From Pseudolabrys sp. (GTDB lineage: Bacteria > Pseudomonadota > Alphaproteobacteria > Rhizobiales > Xanthobacteraceae): a stretch of 49,942 bases of DNA. Both the position numbers and the translations under genes were made by a program. The notes under the pieces were generated by a model. The model searched no databases. It was not told the origin of the DNA and saw nothing but the letters and a program-made list of their open reading frames with translations. The stretch lies in the NCBI GenBank assembly GCA_030684935.1, contig JAUXXH010000005.1:1-49942 (forward strand), written 5' to 3'. Shown in pieces: positions 44,244 through 49,942 of this stretch (positions are counted from its first letter, which is position 1; every line of letters starts with the position of its first letter).

Positions 44244-46085
44244 ATGTGCGGGATCGTCGGAATTCTCGGAAACAGGCCGGTCGCCGGCGCTCTGGTCGAT
44301 GCGCTGCGGCGCCTCGAGTACCGCGGCTATGACTCGGCCGGTATCGCCACGCTCGACCACGGCCGGCTCGATCGCCGCCGCGCCGAGGGCAAGCTGGTGG
44401 CGCTGGAAAAGCGGCTCGATGCCGAGCCGCTGCCCGGCAATGTCGGCATCGGCCACACCCGCTGGGCGACCCATGGCCGGCCGACCGAAAGCAATGCCCA
44501 TCCGCACGCGACCGCGAAAGTGGCGGTCGTTCACAACGGAATCATCGAGAATTTCCGCGAGCTGCGCGAGCAATTGATTGCCGGCGGCGCCAAGTTCTTC
44601 AGCGAAACCGATACCGAGGTGGTGGCGCATCTGGTGACGCGCGAGATGGCGCAGGGCAAGTCGCCTGTCGATGCCGTGGCGGCCACCCTCAAGCAACTGC
44701 GCGGCGCCTTTGCGCTCGCCTTCCTGTTCGCCGGCGAGGACAACCTGATGATCGGCGCCCGCAGGGGTTCGCCGCTCGCCATCGGTTACGGCCAGGGCGC
44801 GGCCGGCAAGGGCGAAATGTATTTCGGCTCCGATGCCATCGCGCTGGCGCCGTTCACCGACACCATCTGCTATCTCGACGACGGCGACTGGGCGGTGCTG
44901 ACGCGCAGCAGCGTCCGGATTTTCGACGCGCAGGACCGGCCGGTCGAGCGCCCGGTGGTGAAGTCGACCGCCACCGCGCAGATGGTCGACAAGGGCAACC
45001 ACAAGCATTTCATGGCCAAGGAAATCCATGAACAGCCGGAAGTGGTCGGCCATACGCTGGCGCACTACATCGACATGATCCAGGAGAAGGTGGCGCTCCC
45101 GGGCGAGCTGCCGTTCGACTGGTCGAAGATCAAGCGGCTGTCGATTTCGGCCTGCGGCACGGCGTTCTATGCCGGGCTGGTGGCCAAATACTGGTTCGAG
45201 CGCTTCGCCAAGCTGCCGGTGGAAATCGATATCGCCTCGGAATTCCGCTATCGCGGCGCGCCGCTGGAAGCCGGTGATCTCGCCATCTTCATCTCGCAGT
45301 CGGGTGAGACTGCCGACACGCTGGCGACGCTGCGCTATGCGCGCGAGCACAAGCAGCACATTCTGTCGGTCGTGAATGTCGTCACCTCGACCATCGCCCG
45401 CGAAAGCGACGTGGTCATGCCGACGCTGGCGGGCCCGGAAATCGGCGTTGCCTCGACCAAGGCCTTCACCTGCCAGCTTGCGGTGCTGGCCTGCCTGGCG
45501 CTGGCCGCCGGCCGTGCCCGCGGCCACCTGTCGGAAGAAGACGAGCAGAAGCTGGTGCATGCGCTGATCGAAGTGCCGCGTTTGATGGCGCAGGCGCTGA
45601 CGCTGGAGCCGGAGATTGAAAAGCTGGCGCTCGATCTCGCCAAGGTGCGAGACGTGCTCTATCTCGGCCGCGGCACCAGCTATCCGCTGGCGCTGGAAGG
45701 CGCGCTCAAGCTCAAGGAAATTTCCTACATTCATGCCGAGGGCTACGCCGCCGGCGAACTCAAGCACGGTCCGATCGCGCTGATCGATGCGACCATGCCG
45801 GTGATCGTGATCGCGCCGCACGACCGGGTGTTCGAGAAGACCGTCTCGAACATGCAGGAAGTCGCCGCGCGCGGCGGCCGCATCATTCTGGTGACCGACC
45901 CGAAAGGCGCCGCCGAGGCGACCGTCGAGTCGACTGTGACGCTGACGCTGCCGGACATGGCCTCAACTGTGACGCCTCTGGTCTATGCCATCCCGGTGCA
46001 ACTGATCGCCTATCATACCGCCGCCGCCATCGGTACCGATGTGGATCAGCCGCGCAATCTCGCGAAATCGGTCACGGTAGAGTAG
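44244..46085 (+). CDS. glmS: glutamine-fructose-6-phosphate aminotransferase (isomerizing)
   Basis: GlmS forms glucosamine-6-phosphate from fructose-6-phosphate and glutamine, the first committed step to UDP-GlcNAc. The 613-residue protein starts MCGIVGILGNRPVAGALVDA with Cys2 as glutaminase nucleophile, followed by LEYRGYDSAG, GHTRWATHGRPTESNAHPH and VVHNGIIENF. Two SIS domains follow (SACGTAFYAGLVAKYWFERF; SQSGETADTLATLRYAREH; EGYAAGELKHGPIALID), and the C-terminal PRNLAKSVTVE is canonical. The DUF502 gene begins ten bases later, so they are probably co-transcribed. Confidence 0.98.
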   Translation: MCGIVGILGNRPVAGALVDALRRLEYRGYDSAGIATLDHGRLDRRRAEGKLVALEKRLDAEPLPGNVGIGHTRWATHGRPTESNAHPHATAKVAVVHNGIIENFRELREQLIAGGAKFFSETDTEVVAHLVTREMAQGKSPVDAVAATLKQLRGAFALAFLFAGEDNLMIGARRGSPLAIGYGQGAAGKGEMYFGSDAIALAPFTDTICYLDDGDWAVLTRSSVRIFDAQDRPVERPVVKSTATAQMVDKGNHKHFMAKEIHEQPEVVGHTLAHYIDMIQEKVALPGELPFDWSKIKRLSISACGTAFYAGLVAKYWFERFAKLPVEIDIASEFRYRGAPLEAGDLAIFISQSGETADTLATLRYAREHKQHILSVVNVVTSTIARESDVVMPTLAGPEIGVASTKAFTCQLAVLACLALAAGRARGHLSEEDEQKLVHALIEVPRLMAQALTLEPEIEKLALDLAKVRDVLYLGRGTSYPLALEGALKLKEISYIHAEGYAAGELKHGPIALIDATMPVIVIAPHDRVFEKTVSNMQEVAARGGRIILVTDPKGAAEATVESTVTLTLPDMASTVTPLVYAIPVQLIAYHTAAAIGTDVDQPRNLAKSVTVE

Positions 46086-46095
46086 GATCGGGCGC

Positions 46096-46878
46096 ATGAG
46101 CGATATTGACGACAAGAAACCCGGCGAAGCTCTGGCCGCCGATGTGGCGGAAGTGGCTGTGGCGTCGCAGACCAGCGTTGCCGGCCGTATCCGCAATTAT
46201 TTCCTGACCGGCCTGGTGGTGGCCGGGCCGCTGGCGATCACCGCCTGGTTGATCTGGTCCTTCGTCAACTGGGTCGACGCGCTGGTCCGGCCGTTCCTGC
46301 CGCCGCAGTATCTGCCGGAAACCTACCTGCCGTGGCCGGTCCCTGGCACCGGACTGATCATCGCCGTCGTGGCCTTGACCTTGCTCGGCTTCCTGACGGC
46401 CAACCTGGTCGGGCGGACGCTGGTCGAGCTGGGCGAGGGCGTGCTCAGCCGCATGCCGATCGTGCGGCCGATCTACAAGACCATGAAGCAGATTTTCGAG
46501 ACGCTGTTCTCGAAGACAGGCTCGAGCTTCCGGCAGGTGGCGCTGGTGGAATTTCCGGCGCCGTCGATGTGGTCGCTGGTGTTCGTGTCGCAACCGCCGA
46601 ACCCGGATCTCGCCGAACGACTGCCGCAGGGCGAGCACGTCTCGGTGTTCCTGCCGTGCACGCCGAACCCCACCACCGGTTTTTTCTTCTTCGTGCCGCG
46701 CAAGAACCTGATCGTGCTCGACATTACGGTCGAGAACGCCATGACGCTGCTGATCTCGGCCGGCATGGTGCAGCCGAACAACGATCCGCAGAAGCGGCTG
46801 GCCTCGATGGCCGCCAATGCCCGCGCCGCACAACTGGCGCAGCAGACCGTCAAGTCGCCGGCCACCGCCGCGGAATAG
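46096..46878 (+). CDS. DUF502 family inner-membrane protein
   Basis: The 260-residue protein has two helices (FLTGLVVAGPLAITAWLIWS and TGLIIAVVALTLLGFLTANL), then the conserved RMPIVRPIYKTMKQIFETLF and VFLPCTPNPTTGFFFFVPRK stretches typical of DUF502. The family is widespread in the envelope of proteobacteria with no settled function. It follows glmS by ten bases. Its stop abuts the recG stop on the other strand with no base between, so transcription of the two must collide or end within coding sequence. Confidence 0.93.
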   Translation: MSDIDDKKPGEALAADVAEVAVASQTSVAGRIRNYFLTGLVVAGPLAITAWLIWSFVNWVDALVRPFLPPQYLPETYLPWPVPGTGLIIAVVALTLLGFLTANLVGRTLVELGEGVLSRMPIVRPIYKTMKQIFETLFSKTGSSFRQVALVEFPAPSMWSLVFVSQPPNPDLAERLPQGEHVSVFLPCTPNPTTGFFFFVPRKNLIVLDITVENAMTLLISAGMVQPNNDPQKRLASMAANARAAQLAQQTVKSPATAAE

Positions 46879-48975
46879 CTATCCCGCGCGGATCAGCTTG
46901 ATCGCCTCGTCCTTGCCGAACAGATAAAGCAGATGGCGCAGCGCTTCGCCGCGCGGCGTCTCCAGTGACGGGTCGCGCGCCAGCACCAGGGCCGCGTCGT
47001 CGCGCGCCGCACCGAGATATTTGCCGTGCGCCTCGACCCGGGCGACGTGAAAGCCGGGCAGGCCGCTCTGCCGGGTGCCGAGCACGTCGCCTTCGCCGCG
47101 GAGCTTGAGGTCTTCCTCGGCGATGCGGAAGCCGTCTTCGGTCTCGCGCAGGATGGCGAGCCGGGCTTTGGCGGTTTCGCCGAGCGGCGCCTTGTACAAC
47201 AGCAGGCAGGTGGACGCGCCGGTGCCGCGGCCGATGCGGCCGCGCAACTGGTGCAATTGCGCCAGGCCGAAACGCTCGGCGTGTTCGATCAGCATGATGG
47301 TGGCCTCCGGGACGTCGACGCCGTCCTCGATCACCGTGGTGGCGACCAGCAACTGCGACTGGCCGGAGGAGAACCGCGCCATGGCGGCGTCCTTCTCACT
47401 GCCCTTCATCTGGCCGTGGACCAGGTCGGCTTTGGCGCCGAAGCGCTTTTTCAATTCGGCATGGCGTTCCTGCGCCGCGGCCAGATCGATTTTCTCGGAC
47501 TCCTCGACCAGGGGACAGACCCAGTAGGCGCGCTGGCCGGCGGCGATGGCGCGGGCGACGGCGTCCTCGACCTCGTCGATGCGCGACAGCGGAATGGTGC
47601 GGGTGTCGATCGGCTGGCGCCCGGCAGGTTTCTCGCGCAATTCGGACACGTCCATGTCGCCGAAATAGGTCAGCACCAGCGTGCGCGGTATCGGCGTTGC
47701 GGTCAGCACCAGCACGTCGACGGCCTCGCCTTTCTGCGTCAGCGCCAGCCGCTGATGGACGCCGAAGCGGTGCTGCTCGTCGACTACCGCCAGCGCCAGA
47801 TCGTGGAACGCGACGTCGTCCTGGAACAGCGCGTGCGTCCCGATCAACAGGTCGATGTCGCCCAGCGTCAGCCGGTCGAGGATGGCTTTGCGCTCGCCGC
47901 CGCGCTCGCGGCCGGTGAGGATGGCGACGCGGATGCCGGCGGCTTCCGCCAGCGGCGCAATCGTCTTGAGGTGCTGGCGGGCGAGAATTTCGGTCGGCGC
48001 CATCATGGCGGCCTGCCGGCCGGCCTCGATGACGCTGGCGGCGGCCGCCAGCGCCACCACCGTCTTGCCGGAGCCGACATCGCCCTGCAGCAGCCGCAGC
48101 ATGCGCTGCGGCAATGCGAGGTCGTTGACGATCTCGTCGACCGCCTTCTGTTGCGAATGGGTCAGCGCATAAGGCAGCGCCTTGAGCACGCGGGCGCGCA
48201 GCAGCCCTTCGCTGGCGGTGCCGCGGCCGGACTGGCGGCGCATGTGCGCGCGCACCAAAGCCAGCGCCAGTTGACCGGCCAATAGTTCGTCATAGGCGAG
48301 CCGCGTCCAGGCGAGGCTGCCGGGGTCGATGTCGCCCGGCGCGGTGGGGCGATGCAGCTGTGCCAGCGCATCGGTGAAGGCCGGAAACCGCTCGCGCGAC
48401 AGCCAGGCGTCGTCCTGCCATTCCGGCAGCGCGGGCAGACGGGCCAGCGCGCCGTCCATGGCGCGGCGGACATTGCCGAGCGCCAGACCTTCGGTCAGCG
48501 GGTAGACCGGCTCGACCAGCGGCAAATCGGCAAAGCCCTTCTCGTCGACCACCCGGTCGGGATGCACCATCTGCAACATGCCGTCGTAGAACTCGGCGGT
48601 GCCGGAGACGTAACGGGTCTCACCGATCGGCAGCAGCTTCTCGATGAAGTCCTTGCGGGCGTGGAAGAACGTCAGCGTCAGGGTGCCGGTGTCGTCGCTG
48701 ACCAGCACGCGGTAGGGCGCCCGCGACCGGTTCGGCGGCGGGCCGCGGTGCTCCTCGACCGTGACCGCGACCGTGACGACCTGGCCGGGCTGCACCTCGT
48801 TCAGTTTGGGCCGCGCCCGCCGGTCGATGACGCCAGCCGGCAAATGCAACAGCAGGTCGATGACGCGCGGCGCCTCGCGTCCCAGCAGCCGGGCATAGAG
48901 CTTGTCCAGCTTCGGCCCAATGCCGGGCAGGCTGGTCAGCGCGGCGAATAGGGGGCTGAGGACGAGGGGGCGCAT
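46879..48975 (-). CDS. recG: ATP-dependent DNA helicase RecG
   Basis: RecG reverses stalled replication forks and moves Holliday junctions. The 698-residue protein starts LFAALTSLPGIGPKLDKLYA and has the wedge OB-fold in the first 200 residues. The helicase core follows: RLLQGDVGSGKTVVALAAAA (Walker A), GTHALFQDDVAFHDLALAVV with DEQHRFGVHQR (motif II), LTATPIPRTL (motif III) and HQLRGRIGRGTG (motif VI). The RecG C-terminal hook follows (RVEAHGKYLGAARDDAALVL). It is convergent with the DUF502 gene. Confidence 0.98.
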   Translation of the reverse strand: MRPLVLSPLFAALTSLPGIGPKLDKLYARLLGREAPRVIDLLLHLPAGVIDRRARPKLNEVQPGQVVTVAVTVEEHRGPPPNRSRAPYRVLVSDDTGTLTLTFFHARKDFIEKLLPIGETRYVSGTAEFYDGMLQMVHPDRVVDEKGFADLPLVEPVYPLTEGLALGNVRRAMDGALARLPALPEWQDDAWLSRERFPAFTDALAQLHRPTAPGDIDPGSLAWTRLAYDELLAGQLALALVRAHMRRQSGRGTASEGLLRARVLKALPYALTHSQQKAVDEIVNDLALPQRMLRLLQGDVGSGKTVVALAAAASVIEAGRQAAMMAPTEILARQHLKTIAPLAEAAGIRVAILTGRERGGERKAILDRLTLGDIDLLIGTHALFQDDVAFHDLALAVVDEQHRFGVHQRLALTQKGEAVDVLVLTATPIPRTLVLTYFGDMDVSELREKPAGRQPIDTRTIPLSRIDEVEDAVARAIAAGQRAYWVCPLVEESEKIDLAAAQERHAELKKRFGAKADLVHGQMKGSEKDAAMARFSSGQSQLLVATTVIEDGVDVPEATIMLIEHAERFGLAQLHQLRGRIGRGTGASTCLLLYKAPLGETAKARLAILRETEDGFRIAEEDLKLRGEGDVLGTRQSGLPGFHVARVEAHGKYLGAARDDAALVLARDPSLETPRGEALRHLLYLFGKDEAIKLIRAG

Positions 48976-49202
48976 AAGCTTATCATTACAGGAATATTTG
49001 GCGGATGCCCGCCCATGACAAACCGGCCAGCTTATCCCCTAACGACAAGTGAGGTAGTGGCTTGAAAAATCGAGGTTTTTGTTCATTAGGCGCTTCTCAG
49101 TTCCCCAAGACAGAGAGGGGCTGCGCGCCACTTGCAGAATGGAGGTTCACAGGCGAGTCTCGTCCGGAGCCTCGCTGGCTCGTGAACTATCAAGGACGGT
49201 CG

Positions 49203-49838
49203 ATGCGTGTAAATGAGCTGGCCAGAAAGTGCGTCGTGTTCCTGGGCATTCTAGACGACAACGGCGCTTTCGCGCCCTACGGGACCGGCTTCATTGTCAT
49301 GTATGGTCCAGAAGGCTCTTTGTTCGGGTATTTGGTCACGGCAAAGCACGTTCTTGACGATATGTTATCTACCAAACGTCAGATGGTAGCTCGCGTAAAC
49401 GATATAAACGGTGAAGCGCAGGTTGGCAATCTCGATGCCGCCCACTGGGAATTTCACCCAACCGACCCGAAGTGTGACGTAGCAGTTTCTGGATTTACGG
49501 CGTCCCGTGACACGTTTGATTTTCGCGGCGTGATGCTGAGCGACGGAATAGTAACTCCGGAGTACATTACGGAGCATGATATCGGCGCTGGAGATCAAGT
49601 TTACACTACGGGGCTACTCGTTTCGCATTTCGGCAGGACCAAGAATGTACCAATCGTTAGAATTGGCAATATTGCGGCGATGTCAGAGGGAAGCGTTGAT
49701 TTGGGCGAGAGCCTTGGGCATCAAGAGGTCTACCTGACCGAGAGTAGGTCTATCGGAGGATTAAGCGGCTCTCCTGTGTTTTTGCAGACCGTACCCCATC
49801 GCATTGGCCTGCACCCGATTCCGAAGACACCGAGTTAG
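49203..49838 (+). CDS. trypsin-like serine peptidase, C terminus cut off by an IS3 insertion
   Basis: The visible triad is GYLVTAKHV (His), KCDVAVSGF (Asp) and IGGLSGSPVFLQ (Ser), with the N-terminal YGTGFIVMYGPEGSLF strand of the chymotrypsin fold. The start at 49203 follows AAGGACGG; longer starts upstream are unlikely. Native coding sequence ends at about 49804; the last residues (about LHPIPKTPS) and the stop are provided by the IS3 end, and the final strands after the Ser motif are missing, so activity is doubtful. Codon use and base composition are A+T-richer than in every other gene of the window, a sign of transfer. No signal peptide is seen, so an intracellular role, perhaps defensive, is possible. 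Confidence 0.75.
   Translation: MRVNELARKCVVFLGILDDNGAFAPYGTGFIVMYGPEGSLFGYLVTAKHVLDDMLSTKRQMVARVNDINGEAQVGNLDAAHWEFHPTDPKCDVAVSGFTASRDTFDFRGVMLSDGIVTPEYITEHDIGAGDQVYTTGLLVSHFGRTKNVPIVRIGNIAAMSEGSVDLGESLGHQEVYLTESRSIGGLSGSPVFLQTVPHRIGLHPIPKTPS
49805..49831 (+). repeat. IS3 left terminal inverted repeat
   Basis: It starts with TG and is complementary to 114-140 at 23 of 27 positions. Confidence 0.8.
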
Positions 49839-49865
49839 GTGTTTTGATGGAACCGGAGGTGGATC

Positions 49866-49942
49866 ATGGAGCGGCGAAAATTTACGCGGGAGTTCAAGCT
49901 TGAGGCTGTGCGGCTGATCAAGCAGCGCGGCGTCTCATTTGC
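49866..49942 (+). CDS. IS3-family transposase OrfA, N-terminal fragment
   Basis: The first 25 residues are visible: MERRKFTREFKLEAVRLIKQ then RGVSF. This is the first helix of the HTH_Tnp_1 domain of IS3 OrfA proteins. CCGGAGGT lies six bases before the ATG. The rest is beyond the window. Confidence 0.9.
   Translation, partial: MERRKFTREFKLEAVRLIKQRGVSF

Larger units (their letters stand above)
49805..49942 (+). mobile_element. IS3-family insertion sequence, left end only
   Basis: The element begins at about 49805 with an inverted repeat (TGGCCTGCACCCG...) and continues into the start of OrfA; the rest is outside the window. It has the same orientation as the element ending at 140 and its terminal repeat pairs with that one, so both are likely copies of one IS type. 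Confidence 0.85.

Overview
The window looks like chromosomal DNA of a high-G+C alphaproteobacterium of the order Hyphomicrobiales (Rhizobiales), most like Bradyrhizobium/Rhodopseudomonas/Pseudolabrys-type lineages. This rests on several features read from the sequence: alphaproteobacterial LexA boxes (GAAC-N7-GAAC) before uvrA and ssb, an ndvB/ndvC-type beta-glucan locus of the Bradyrhizobium kind, an Omp25-like porin, many small Bradyrhizobium-type proteins, and several families of palindromic intergenic repeats. No taxonomic search was possible.

Layout. 1-140 is the right end of an IS3-family element; the left end of what is probably the same IS type begins at 49805, where it truncates a trypsin-like protease gene. 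209-10020 is a disturbed uvrA-ssb neighbourhood. It holds a complete uvrA, a DUF4258 pseudogene with a coupled small gene, a large repeat-rich autotransporter with a divergent regulator-like gene, and two separate uvrA relics (a 3' end at 209-370 and an internal piece at 9852-9965) at the outer edges. I read this as an insertion or replacement at an ancestral divergent uvrA/ssb pair. 10215-21669 is mostly core: ssb, a CNNM/CBS transporter, marC, gyrA, a LysE exporter, a secreted ankyrin protein, coaD, two cyclophilins, queA and tgt. 21735-24340 is a small catabolic/transport group (LigI-like lactonase, Bug-type binding protein, ceramidase-family membrane protein).

24442-29162 is the most interesting unit: a guanidine-I (ykkC) riboswitch heads an operon with an NMT1-type binding protein, a permease, an ATPase, an agmatinase-like ureohydrolase with guanidine hydrolase hallmarks, and a histidine-rich protein. 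Together they predict riboswitch-controlled import of guanidine and its hydrolysis to ammonia and urea by a nickel enzyme. The histidine-rich protein stands where HypA/HypB-like nickel chaperones are found in cyanobacteria, so it may be a different kind of metal-delivery factor. An IS5-family element sits directly behind the operon, inserted in a palindromic repeat.

30202-34476 holds an aromatic-ring FAD monooxygenase, three small conserved proteins, a cold-shock gene, a porin and tRNA-Lys(TTT). 34726-41570 holds an M20 amidohydrolase and the beta-glucan locus (ndvB-like, a small periplasmic partner, ndvC-like, a membrane protein). 41619-48975 holds a SPOR-like envelope protein, glmU, glmS, a DUF502 protein and recG. 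The end of the window has visibly lower G+C and is a disrupted accessory gene.
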